Assembly (NCBI RefSeq): GCF_030052815.1
Contig: NC_079497.1
Coordinates: 18,738,258-18,802,257 of the forward strand
Reading direction: 5' to 3'
Source of the DNA: Hevea brasiliensis
Lineage: Eukaryota > Streptophyta > Magnoliopsida > Malpighiales > Euphorbiaceae
DNA length: 64,000 bases
A program made the translations under genes and the position numbers. Of the stretch, positions 1-11,112 are shown one piece after another (position 1 is the stretch's first letter; every line of letters begins with the position of its first letter). The notes below the pieces were generated by a model that saw only the letters and a program-made list of their open reading frames with translations, was not told where the DNA came from and ran no database searches.

Positions 1-211
1 AGAAAGTCACCCATCGCTGTGACTCTCGGCTCATTTAACTTCTTGTGTTCTGTTTTTCTTATTTATACTTAACTAATTGACAATTACTAATTATTTGTGT
101 TCAAGGCTTATCTAGTTGTCTTAGGCATGGTTCTAATTTCCTTAATTATCCAGACCGACACTGGTCACCGAAATAGTGAAATATACCAGGCTATGCAAAT
201 AGGGGTGTTAC
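1..211 (-). mobile_element. Family-B LTR (LTR-b), 5' end only, cut by window edge
   Basis: Read on the minus strand from 211 leftward, this begins TGTAACACCCC and matches the first 211 bases of the B LTRs at 34,051 and 37,601, including the TATAGCCTGGTATATTTCA-like stretch. The TG terminus lies exactly at 211, and the sequence to its right is the interior of another B LTR. The simplest reading is an insertion of LTR-b into LTR-a. Its remainder and the second target-site copy lie left of the window; the expected 5-bp duplication would be TCTAG (212-216). Confidence 0.85.
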
Positions 212-2845
212 ATCTAGTCTCTATATCTGCGACAGCAATAATAGCCATCGCTGAGTACTACGACTCAGTGGTGCACAATATGCTAAAATAACATTTATGC
301 ATAATTCAAATCATACTTATTCAAACACATTGCTGAAAATGGAAGACATATACAAAACATGATTTATAAACTTTTAGTCCAACAATTTCAGTTAGAAATT
401 ATCAAATCAATTTCATAAAAATACACAGTTATATCATGTCATTCGAAACATATTCATCTCAATAGCCGGAGGCTTATGAGAAATCACAAGGCTAGCTAAC
501 TCAAATATATGGATATCCATTCAAATTTCTTCTTCTACTGGCAAACACCTCAACACTTCAGCTAGAGAAGGAATCAAAATTCAAAACTAATTTCTCCCAC
601 TAGTCATGCTAGTGAGGTATTCAAATATATGGTCATGATACTATGATTTGAAAATTGTCTTAGCAATTTACTAAATATTTATTGCCATTTCAAGCACATA
701 CAAGTAAACTTTCAATAATTTAAGTCAAAAGCATAATAAACATTTCAATACAATTGAGTCACAATTTAATATCTCAATTCATTCAAAACAATTTGTCGAA
801 GAAAATTTACAGAAATTCTATGTTGTGCACAAACCTTATACGAGTCTTCTCTTGGCCTTGACTCGATGCTTCAGGTTCTTTTTCAGTATTCTTTTTCACT
901 GAAACACATAATTATACAGTGTTTCAGCACCATAAATTATCATAAGTCCAAAAATAATTTCAAATCTAACTTTAATATGCTTAATTTGACGTTCTTTAAA
1001 ATTTATATTTTGGGGTTAATATTCACGATACTATTCAAGTCAATTTGTTGACTTTCTAATGCTTAATAGGTATGGGAATTCAAATTTCACCCACATACAA
1101 AATTTTGGTTATCTAATTTGTTGGTTTTGGTTATTTTCTCAAACTTCAAGTTTCTTAGGTATAAATTTCAAATTTTCAATTTTGGTGTTCAGTTTTGCAC
1201 TGTTCCTTATTGTCTTAACTTTATTTTCCTTTTTGAATCACTCCATTTGGAGTTTTGTAGCCTAAGTTATAGCAATTTGAACATTCTACTGGTAAAATTT
1301 CAGATCATTTGGACATTCCTAGACCAAGTTATGGTTATTTACATAACTAGTGTTCATTTGGTCATTTTTGTACAGGTCAGTTTGCTAATTCCAGATTTGG
1401 CCTAATTGTTCACTAAGTTATGGTCACTTTCTGAGCATGATTTCTAAATGAAAAATGTGCCATTTTGTGTCTAGTTTCATTCCCAATTGGCCTCACACCA
1501 ATTGGGTAGGTAAATTTTTAGTTTTGGTCTCTGAAAGGGACCTAGTTCAAGCTGCCTACGGATTGACCCTCACCAGTCCAAATTGGAACTTGTTTCCAAC
1601 AATTCATACACATCACAAATGGTCACAATTGACCATTTCTCAACTCAAATAAGTTCAATAACATCATTCGGCCAATTCTCAAAATTTTCTTCAATTTTTC
1701 ACATGTTTAAAACCCTAGCTACACACAAAGTTTAATCTAATGTAATTTAAAGTGTGTATTCATGTTCTACACACCTAATTCACCTCAAATAACCATTCAA
1801 AACCTTCAAACTCATTCATATCAAACCCTAACCCTTGCTGGACGAATTTCTATTTGGTCCCTCAACAATTGTTTTAGTTTGAATTTAAGTTAAAATCTAA
1901 GTTAACTTAACTAAGAGAATAGAAATTTAACAAAAGAATTCAAATTTACATACTAACCTTTGTTTGATTTTCCAGTCACTAATTTTCTTCCTTTTTTCTT
2001 CCTTCTTGCTTCTTCAATCTCCTCTTCTAGTTGGTCTAACAAGTTCTTATGGTTTATTTTGGGGTCAAAGTGGGTTGAAGTGGTTGAAATCAAGCTTGGA
2101 TGCAAGCTTTCAATGGAGTGACTATGATGGTTTAAGAGAGTGGGGTGGCAACTAGGGAAGAAGAAGACTAAAAATGATTTTTTTTTCTTTTTTTTTTTGT
2201 TATTTTATGTCTCATTTAATAAGAATTGACTTGGTCAATTATGTAGGGAAATTAAAATGGATTTTGACATCATGATGATGTCATCCAATGATGTAATAAA
2301 TTTTTTCTTTTTTTTTCCTTTTGCATTTATTTTTTTATTAGTTCTTTAATTTAATTTTTGATCCTAAAATTTTCTTTTCTCCAATTTTATTGGACAGTTA
2401 GGTTAGGTGTCAGCTCTAGGGGTGAATTGACCAAATTGCCCCTTGCCGGTTCGATCTGGTTTGCAAGTTATTCGATTTTTCTTCCGAACCCCTGACCTAA
2501 TTATTTGATCTGCTTAACAATTCTTTTTCATGATTTTCTCTTTTTCACTGTGTTCACAATGGTCTTAAGGACCGCGGTGTCACATTTTACGGTTCGAAAT
2601 TTGAGTTTAGACTAACCTCACAGTCATTCCCGAGAAGGTCACCCATCGCTGTGACTCCCGACTCATTTAACTTTTTGTGTTCTATTTTTTCTCATTTATA
2701 CTTAACTATTTGGCAATTATTAATTATTTGCGTTCAGGGCTTATCTAGGTGTCTTAGATGTGGTTTTAATCCTCTTAATTGTCAGGACCGACACCGGTCA
2801 CTGGAACAATAAAATATACCCGGCTATGCAAATTGGTGTGTTACA
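212..2845 (-). mobile_element. Family-B LTR (LTR-a), interrupted by LTR-b
   Basis: On the minus strand this starts with TGTAACACACC at 2,845 and follows the B LTR for about 2.6 kb. It includes the intron-like donor (CAAAG followed by GTTAGT near 1,956), the TGTGCACAA block and the twin hairpins (225-275). It stops about 650 bp short of the LTR 3' end, exactly where LTR-b begins, so the missing end is expected beyond the window. Its own 5' end abuts the interior of LTR-c, which suggests that LTR-a inserted into LTR-c with AACCC (2,846-2,850) as target site. No coding potential was seen. Confidence 0.82.
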
Positions 2846-4304
2846 AACCCCGAAATATAAATTTTAAAGAACGTCAGATTAAGCATATTAAAGCTAGATA
2901 TAAATAGATTTGAATTTATTTTTGGACTTATGATAAATTATGATACTGAAACACTATAAAATTGTACGTTTCAGTAAAAAAGAATATCGGGAAAGAACCC
3001 GAGGCATCGAGTTAAGGCCAAGAAGTGACTCGCATAAGGTTTGTGCACAACATAAATATTCTTTAAAATTTCCTTTGCAAAGTGTATGAAATGAATTATG
3101 ATTTACTTATATTGCAAAATGGTGTTTGAAATGTATATTATGCTTTTGACTTAAATTGTTGAAAGTTTAATTGTATGTGTTTGAATTGGTAATAAATATT
3201 TAGTAAATTGCTAAGACAGTTTTGAAACTACAGTATCATAACCATATATTTGAATGCCTCACTAGCATGACTAGTGGGAGGAATTAGTTTTGAATTTTGA
3301 TTCCCTCTCTGGCTGAAGTGTTGAGGTGTGTGCTAGTAGAGGAAGAAATTGAATGGGTACCCATAGTTTTAGCTAGCTAGCCTTGTGATTCCTCATAAGC
3401 CTCCGACTATTGAGATGAATATTGTTCTGATGGCATAATATAACTGTGTGTATTTATGAAATCTATTTTGAGACTTCCTAAATGAGATTATTTGGACTAA
3501 AAATTTATAAATTATGTTTTGTATCTGTTTTTCATGTTCAGTACCATATTTGAATCAATGTGATTTGAATTATGCATAAAATGTTATTTTAGTATATTGT
3601 GCACTACCGAGTCATAGTATTCAGCAATGGCTATTTATTGCTGTCGCATATAGAGAGACTAATGGCACAATAGAGTGAGCTGCTAAGGATCTCGGAGCTA
3701 CATCCTTGAGATTTTGTCAGGTATAATTTTATACCCTAATTGTAATGTTTATTTTGGTGTATATAACTGTATGTACATGTATAAACTGGTATTGAGCAGT
3801 TGTATAGATTTTGTAATAATATTATTTTGGATTTTCTAATGTAAATTTTGGGTTGATAAATGTAAATTGATTTTTCTTTAATGGAATATGAATGAAGTTA
3901 TTTAGTATTATTTTTTAAGACAATTGAATTGAGAATTGTTTTGGATTATGGAGTTGGGAGAAATGATGTTGATTTGTGTTGTGGTAGTGGTTGTTTTGAT
4001 GAAATGAATTATGTGTTTTTACAGGTGTTTGAAGAACTGTTTCTTTCCAAATATAGACGGCACTCTGCCAAAATTTTTTCAAAATTTGTGTAAAAATAAA
4101 AATGGACAAAAATTTTAACTAGCCTTTAAACTTCAATTAAATGTTTTTAATACCTGCTATAAAAGCTCACCACTTTCAAAAAGTAAGAAAATTATTTTAA
4201 AATCCTTTGTAGTGTATTTAATGAGTTATCGGTAGACGGAGTCGATAATTCATTAGGTATACTACGGGATCATGTTATGCTTTACAGATGGGTAAGCTGT
4301 GACA
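2846..4304 (+). mobile_element. Family-B LTR (LTR-c), 3' part
   Basis: This is the plus-strand 3' portion of a B LTR. It starts AACCCCGAAATATAA, matching LTR-a read in reverse near 1,030, and ends GGTAAGCTGTGACA at 4,304. It contains a degenerate copy of the twin hairpins (3,603-3,652) and the acceptor-like TTTTTACAG (ends 4,024) followed by the conserved GAAGAACTGTTT block. The base after the terminus is C-element pol in the RNase H region, so LTR-c inserted into C pol; the expected target duplication is GATGG (4,305-4,309). Its 5' part was displaced leftward by LTR-a. Confidence 0.8.
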
Positions 4305-6018
4305 GATGGAGCTTCTGAAGGATTATGACTGTACCATCCAGTACCACCCTAGTAAGGCGAATGTGGTGGGAGATGCCTTGAGCAGGAAATCTTCTGGCAA
4401 CTTAACACATGTATCAACAAAAGGAAATCGTTGATTTGGGAGATACATGAGTTGATGGATCAAGGTCTGATTTTGGATATAATAGATGCGGGTGCACTTT
4501 TGGCACATTTTAGAGTAAGGCCAAATCTGCAGGATAGGATTAGAGTTTCCCAGCATAGAGACCCATAATTAATGCAAATTGTGAAAAGGGTACAGCAGGG
4601 ATAAGATTGTGGGTTTAGGTTTGGTGCAGATGGTACCCTTATGTAAGGCTCCAGGGTATGTTTGCCAGATGTGGACATTCTCAAAAATAAGATTATGCAG
4701 GAGGCACACTATACACCTTACAGTGTTCACCCAGGCTCCATAAAGATGTACCATGATGTGAAAGATAGGTACTAGTAGAATAGCATAAAGAGGGACATAG
4801 CAGATTTTGTGTCTAAGTACTTAACTTGTTAGAAAGTAAAATTTGAACATCAGAGGCTATTAAGAAAGTTGTAGAAGATTTCCATCCCAAAGTGGAAGTG
4901 GAAAATGATTATGGATTTTGTGACTAGATTGCCTCATACTACCCATGGATATGATTCTATTTGGGTGATAGTGGATTGTCTAACCAAGTTAGCTCACTTC
5001 TTATCAATATGGACCACCTATTCTATTGTCTAGAATGCAAGGGTATACATCCGTGAGATGGTCAGATTACATGGAGTTCCTGCTTCCATAATATCTAACA
5101 AAGGGCCTCAGTTTACTTCTCAGTTTCAAAAGAAACCGCAAGAGGCACTTGTCACTCAGTTGAACTTTAGTACAATCTTCCACCCTCAAATAGATGGGCA
5201 GTCTGAAAGAACAATTAAGACATTAGAGGATATGCTTCATATTTGTGTCCTGAATTTTGGAGGACAATGGGATGATCAGCTACCCTTGGAGAAATTTATC
5301 TACAATAACAGCTATCATTCTAGTATTAGAATGGCACTTTATGAGGCACTATATGGCAGGAAGTGTAGGTCCCCTTTGTGTTAGATAGAAGTTAGAGAGG
5401 CAAAAGTACATAATGTAGGTCTGGTGTAGTACACCTCAGAGATGATGCCTTTGATTAGGGAACATTTGAAAACAGCTTTCAGCAGGCAGAAGAGCTATGA
5501 AGATCCAAGGAGGAAAGATGTAGAATTTGCAGTAGGTGACTATGTGTTCTTAAAGGTTTCTCCTATGAAAGGAGTTATGAGATTTGGGAAGAAAGGCAAG
5601 TTGGCACCCCGTTACATAAGACCTTTCAAGATCACAGTCAGAGTGGGAGCAATAACCTACTGGTTGGAGTTACCACCAAGCCTTTCTCATGTCTACCCAG
5701 TGTTCCACATCTCCATGCTTAGGAAGTACGTTCCTAACTCTTTTCATGTGCTGCAACCAGAAACAGTAGAGTTAAATGAGGATTTGACCTTCGAGGAGTA
5801 GCCTATAGCTATAGTGGACTATCAGATGAGACAGCTTCAATCAAGGCAGATTCCTATGGTTAAAGTTCTGTGGAGGAGCTAATCAGTAGAGGAGTGCACC
5901 TGGAAGTCAGAGTGGAATATGCACAACAGATACCCTTATCTGTTTAATAGGTAACCCTAATTTGTTACTCTGCCTTGTGTAAAAATTCGAGGATGAATTT
6001 TTTGTAAGGGAAGAAGAA
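4305..6018 (+). pseudogene. Element C pol 3' portion: RNase H end, integrase, chromodomain (broken)
   Basis: Degenerate Ty3/gypsy chromovirus pol. In order: the RNase H C-terminus ([19 protein letters not shown], near 4,310-4,370), the integrase zinc-binding region (HPGS and KMYHDV, near 4,728-4,760), the integrase core (DFVTRLPHT, then IISNKGPQFTSQF near 5,090-5,130), the YEALYGRKCRSPLC block (about 5,341-5,381) and a chromodomain-like tail with QIPMVKVLWR (about 5,848-5,880). Many in-frame stops and shifts break it; the longest open pieces are 5,058-5,384 and 5,442-5,801. A purine-rich tract just before 6,019 is the polypurine tract that primes plus-strand DNA. gag, protease and RT are absent because LTR-c and its nested insertions interrupt the copy on the left. 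Confidence 0.88.
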
Positions 6019-7892
6019 TGTAACACTCCGAATTTTTCAATAATTATGTTATATGTAAATTATAATATTTTATTGTATTAAATATTATGAAAATTAAATT
6101 GGAATTTTCTGGATTTTTAAAATCGGGTTTAATTTTCTTGAGACAATAGACTTTATCGATTTTTAAAAATTAATTTAAATATCACGTGGTAAATTTAAAA
6201 ATATATTTAAACTCCACTAATTTTTTAAAATTTTTTATAAGTTTTTCAAAATTTTTGGGCTTCATTTTGGGTCTTAGGGCAAAGTAAATATTTAATTTCA
6301 AGTACCTTGAATCGAATTGATTAAATTGAACTAGACCGGATCAGATTGGTCAAATCAGACCGGTTTTCTCCTTTTCTCCCCTTCCTCCCTCGTGCAATCT
6401 ACCTTCCCCTTTCTTTCTTCTTTTTTCTCTCTCCTCTCCCCTCCGCACCACTGGCCGACTACCCCAAACCGTCTCCCACACGCCAGCGCCCCTCTAGGTC
6501 CCTTCCCCATCGTTGGCTGCCATCCAAATTTTCAAAAAATGTACAAAAAAACTCTCCCCTCACAACGCGACTTTTCAACTTTCAAGGCTGATTCAGGTTG
6601 ATTTGGCCACCAATCGAACCGGGTCCAGTCCCAATCATGTTATACTCTTCGAGAGCTTTCTAAAGACACCTAAAACATAAATTTTCATTGAGTGGTTTGT
6701 TTGAATCAAGCTCGAGAAGTTTTAGCCCATTTCGATTTTTGCGCTAAATTTCTCCCAAACTAGGAGCCCCACGAGAATTTTAACACCACCGACATGCTCC
6801 ACTTAGCAAGAGTTTTGCAATGAGATAAATTTTAAATTTTTTTTTACACTAAAATTCTCATGGGTCCCATGAAATTTGCAGTATTTTTTTGGGTCTTTAT
6901 TGAGCTTATTTAATTAAATAAAAATTATATTTCAACTCCTAGTGTTGTGGGCTTCCTGTAGGTATTCTTATTTTGTGGAAATTCCACTGGCGCTCAAGTC
7001 TGCATTTTGGGGTCGCACAGATGAGCTACTAGACCCGCTTCAGAAGTTGGTCAATATTACAGTCCATCCCACCATTTTAAGACACCCTAGACACGTTCTA
7101 AGGGTCAGAATTGGCGTAAGTAAATCCAAACTACAAGTTGCTTTATTTACCTAATACTGAGTTTAGGATAAAAATTCATAAAATATTTGTGAGTAGCTAA
7201 ATTATAATTCCTTTTGCAATAGCTTAATACATCGTTAAGGACCGCAGGGCATAATTATAGAATTTTTGAAGTTAGTGTAACTGGTTTTTGCAAAATATTA
7301 ATTTTAAACCTTATAGCTAAATTGTCTAGATACTTAAGATTTATCTGGTTTGGCAGGCCAAGAAGGGGCTGTGTGATGTTGTTGACATGTGGGCTTGAGG
7401 CCTTTGGTTATAGAAGTGTTGTTTGAGCTACTTTGTAGGTTGAGTAGGTCTTAGGTACAGAGAAAACTCTATCGGATTTTCAGCATAAATTAGGGTGTTT
7501 TGACTCTTTAAACTCTTATTTTGTATTAGTGTTAATAAATTTCATAATATAATTGTTTAGGTGATCAAAGTCCGCCTACTTCTTCTGCCTAGCCACCACA
7601 GTAATTACTGATTGATTTGTAAGTAGATATTGATTTTATTTATAATTTTACTATTATTATCTATTCAAGGCATATCCATGCATTCACTTATAAATACATG
7701 TATATAGCTAAATCTTAGGCACAGTTTGTATTGCATCTTTATTTGAAGAAATTATTGTGAGAGTTGCCTTAAGATAATTTGGAGCAGTGTGCATGTATCG
7801 GCGTACGTGTGGTGTGATATTAGATATGGGTAGGATGGTTAGAACGGCTAGAGCTTGACTCATTGTTACCTAATCCTTTTTATGGATAAGTC
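6019..7892 (+). mobile_element. Element C 3' LTR, first part (split by element D)
   Basis: It starts TGTAACACTCCGAATTTTT directly after the C polypurine tract, as expected of a 3' LTR. It contains a pyrimidine-rich stretch (6,366-6,440) and a possible splice donor CGTAAGTAA near 7,115. It is broken at 7,892 by element D and resumes at 18,937; the reconstructed LTR is about 2.7 kb. Several short ORFs here are not conserved and look like chance. Confidence 0.78.
7888..7892. repeat. Target-site duplication AAGTC, left copy of element D
   Basis: The five bases immediately before the TG terminus of element D match 18,932-18,936 exactly. This shows that D is bounded as one insertion event. Confidence 0.93.
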
Positions 7893-8752
7893 TGTAACAC
7901 CCACCCTGTAGCAACTCCGTACATTCTACTGTTTCGGTGACCAGTGTTGGTCCGGATAGCTAGAACGATCAGAAAAATATTTAAACTAAAGTGAGGGACC
8001 ATAATTAACTCAAATATTAATAAGAAAAATTTAGTAAAAATTTTAGAAATAAAATACAACTAAGTCAAATGAGTCGGTGCCCAAGCGATGGGTAACCCAG
8101 AGGGAAGTTGCGGTTCTCGCAACTAGGAGCCCTAGACCCGGGGAAAAATTCATAAAATAATTTTTGGGACTCCATAAAAGGGTCACTGAGGTTCCTATGG
8201 CATTACAATGCCAAGAAAATATTTAGAAAAATTTTTCAATCGGTACAGACAATTTTGACCCGTTAAGCCAAACGGAGGGCATTTTGGTCATTTCGCCTTC
8301 AAAGACGATTTTTGGCCGACTTGTCCAGTTAAGTAAATAATTATTATGATCTAAAATATGAATAAATATTTCTAAAAATTAAATTAAAAATGAATAGAAA
8401 AGAAAGAAAAAGAAAATGACTTAAATCCTTAATTATGACATCACTATGATGTCATTTAAATGCCCTCCACTAATCAACATTCAACAACACAACAAGAATT
8501 CTTTAAGAAAGGGAAAAATGACAAATTAAGAAACCAATTTCTGGTTTCTTCTTCCTCTTCAAGCCGTGACCCTCTCTTCCATCTCCCTCCATTAAAATTT
8601 CTTTCATCACTTCCATTTTCCCATGAATTTTCACTACAAAACCCTAAACATCTTTCATTAAAACTTGTCTATACCTCTTGGGGAAGTGTTTGGCAGCCTA
8701 GAAAAGGAAAGAAAGTGAAGTTTAAGCTTGAGAAAATTCTGCCCTACAAGAG

Positions 8753-10757
8753 GTTAGTGCCTATCTATACATAAATCTCTCTTATTCCATGTTAGAGACT
8801 TCAAATGAGTAAGGATTTGTGGATTAAATGAATAAAATTCATGTGTATGTACACTATGAATTTCGACAGCCCTAAGGAAGGGATAAGATTGATTTTTTTT
8901 TATGGACTTAGAGTAGACTAGAGATCATGATTAAAGAATATATATATGTGGATAATGAATTAGTGAGGTAATTAAGGTATCTTGTGTAAATTCATAATGG
9001 GAATTAGGGTTTTGGGGGTGAAACTTGGACTTTGCTCATGAAATGGTGAGTAAACATTCTAATGGTCAATTAGTGACCATTTGAGGTAAGTTGACCATAA
9101 TTTGAAGTGAATTAGGGTATTACAAAATGAATTGGTATCTTTTGCCTAGTGAGGCGGTGGTGAAATGAGTCCACTGTTTGGACTGCCATAACTCTGGCTG
9201 TGTAGGTTCAATTGGTGTTTGGCCAATTGGACATGAAACTAGACACATAATGGCACAATTTTGGTGAAGAAATCATGCCCAAAAGACCAAAGCAAGTGGA
9301 TCAAAAACTGGCCCCAATCCGGATGTCCTGCAACCAGATTCTGCAGAATGACCAAATGAACAGTAATTGTTCATTTGGCCATAACTCATTGTAGAATGGC
9401 CCAATTGACCTGAAAGTTTTACAGCAACAAGATATAGAAAAACAACTTTCATGAAGAAACCTACCCCAAATTATGACCAGAACCTATCCAACAAGGCGAT
9501 TTGCGATCCTTTATTCCTTTCCGTAGATATGGTCAGTTCTGCAATTTTTCAATCCGGCCAACTATGGTTTTTGGACTATAACTGAAGCTACAAAACTCCA
9601 AATGGAGTGATTCAAAAAACAAAATTCAACTAGACAAAATAAGGAACAACTTTCATGTTTATCATTTTCTCAAATTCTCACTGCAACAGCAAATAATGGA
9701 ACAGTAAAGTTTAGGTATGAAAACTGAAAAATTCTGCTCCCTTAGTTTAAGCTTAAAAATGGTATTGGTGATTAATGCCAACAAGTTTTGAATGCAAAAT
9801 GTGGTATGTTGGGAGTGTCAAAACCAATGTACCTATTTTCTATGCAAAAGTCAACATTTTTGTTGACTAATGAAGTGAATAGTAACATCAAAACTTGAAA
9901 TCCAAAAATTGAAGAATTCTAAAGCATCAAATGCCCTAGTATACCTAACAAGATTGGTTTGGATAGTTTGGCATGCCAATAGGGTTCAGTTAGTAGTACT
10001 GCACATGGCATTATGCCATTCTGTGATTTTATGGCTTTTAGCCATTTTGACATTGTGTTGAGACTTGGCCTCGTGCCTCATATTATTCTGACTTGTTAGT
10101 TACATTACTGCCGGGAGATACATATGTAACCGATGGTGTGACGGCCCGAGGTACTTGATACCCAGTGCCAGTTTACCCGTTTATCCAGTTCAGTAGTTCA
10201 GTATAGGTTACTTGGACAACCAAAAGAATGAAAGTGGATAAAATTAATGAAATAAATTATTATAACGAGTACAAAATAAGTAAAACATCGATACATTCAA
10301 TGCATATTTATTTATGTTATGTCTTTTTATTTTATTATTGGCACCACTAAGCATTATTGCTTAGCGCGTTGCTTTTGCCACGCGTAGGTTCTGGAGAATC
10401 TTGATCGAGAGCCCGATGGAGATCGGGTGAGACCATCCTCTGACTCTGCATAGTGTCCGTGTCACCTCACCATCTTCAGTGCATTGGTAGGAAACTAGGT
10501 TTCATTTTGGTATTTTGTAACTAATTTTTATTTTATCATATGTAATTGAACTTATGTAATGTATTTTGATGTCCATGTAAATAATGAAAATTGTGGTTAT
10601 GAATGTAAAATTTGAGTGTTTATTTATTGCTTGTATATGAGTATCATGAGAAATGAATGTTTGAGTAATGGAAAGGTTGTTGAAAATCATATTAAGACTT
10701 TGTTGATAAAATGGAGTTGGGATTGTTTGGAAATGATTTTGGAAGTGTTTTTCATAG
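8753..10757 (+). other. Putative leader intron inside D 5' LTR
   Basis: The donor-like sequence ACAAGAG followed by GTTAGT starts at 8,753. The acceptor-like TGTTTTTCATAG ends at 10,757 and is followed by GTTCCGAAGAACTG. Equivalent pairs occur at 16,679-18,703 (D 3' LTR), 58,156-60,162 (F), 38,492-40,790 (B) and 29,787-32,081 on the minus strand (solo B LTR), always about 2.0-2.3 kb apart. The block just after the acceptor (GAAGAACTGTTTTCTCC in D and F) is conserved between families whose intervening sequence has diverged. That fits an exon of an untranslated leader. No transcript evidence is available here. Confidence 0.45.
10347..10427 (+). other. Three adjacent hairpins with compensatory changes, D 5' LTR
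   Basis: Hairpin 1 is CTAAGCA, loop TTAT, TGCTTAG (10,347-10,364). Hairpin 2 is CGCGTTGC, loop TTTT, GCCACGCG (10,365-10,384), with one mismatch. Hairpin 3 is CCCGAT, loop GGAG, ATCGGG (10,412-10,427). In family B the first two are CTGAGTAT/ATACTCAG and CGATAGC/GCTGTCG: different sequence, same pairing. In the D 3' LTR and in F, hairpin 3 is CCCAGT/ACTGGG. Paired changes on both arms argue for selection on RNA or DNA structure. The role is unknown; candidates are RNA processing, dimerisation or packaging. Confidence 0.55.
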
Positions 10758-10990
10758 GTTCCGAAGAACTGTTTTCTCCATTTTTAGCCGGTACTCTGCC
10801 GGATTTTCTATAAAATTTTCGGAACCTCAAATAAATTATAATGTCAATAAATGACTTAAATAAATTATATTTCACAAGTTATATTCAAAACTATGATAAA
10901 AATTAATTAAAAAAAATAGAGTGTTCCGGTACACCGTGTGACATAACTTACTCGGATATACTGTAGACGGGTAAGGGGTGTCACATTTAG

Positions 10991-11002
10991 TGGTATCAGA
11001 GC
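10991..11002 (+). other. Primer binding site for tRNA-iMet, element D
   Basis: TGGTATCAGAGC begins five bases after the 5' LTR terminus and is complementary to the 3' end of plant initiator tRNA-Met, the usual primer for chromoviruses. It starts minus-strand DNA synthesis. Confidence 0.93.
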
Positions 11003-11112
11003 ACGGTTTAGGCGTTTCTGGGCCTAGATTGAGTCCATACCATGCATTGCATTTGTAAGAGTCGAGGTGACACTAATGCAGATCTATTTGTCTTTCTTAT
11101 TTTGAATAGGAT

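Larger units (their letters stand above)
7893..10985 (+). repeat. Element D 5' LTR
   Basis: 3,093 bp, from TGTAACACCC to GGGTGTCACA. It matches the 3' LTR closely over long blocks, but the differences are clustered (about 9,145-9,180; 9,490-9,530; 10,085-10,120; 10,155-10,195; 10,395-10,450). In the first 300 bases I count roughly 10-12 differences by eye. A 104-codon ORF (8,460-8,774) is shared by both LTRs but is not kept in element F, so I do not call it a gene. The LTR carries an intron-like donor/acceptor pair and three hairpins, listed separately. Confidence 0.95.

Noticed and set aside
4323..4754. Minus-strand ORFs opposite C pol
   Set aside because: The sense strand carries recognisable integrase and RNase H motifs; these are shadows.
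8460..8774. 104-codon ORF present in both D LTRs (also 16,386-16,700), Ser-rich with Lys-rich end
   Set aside because: Both copies are identical by LTR descent, so they are not independent evidence. The homologous part of F is not an ORF, it runs across the putative splice donor, and no domain is recognisable.
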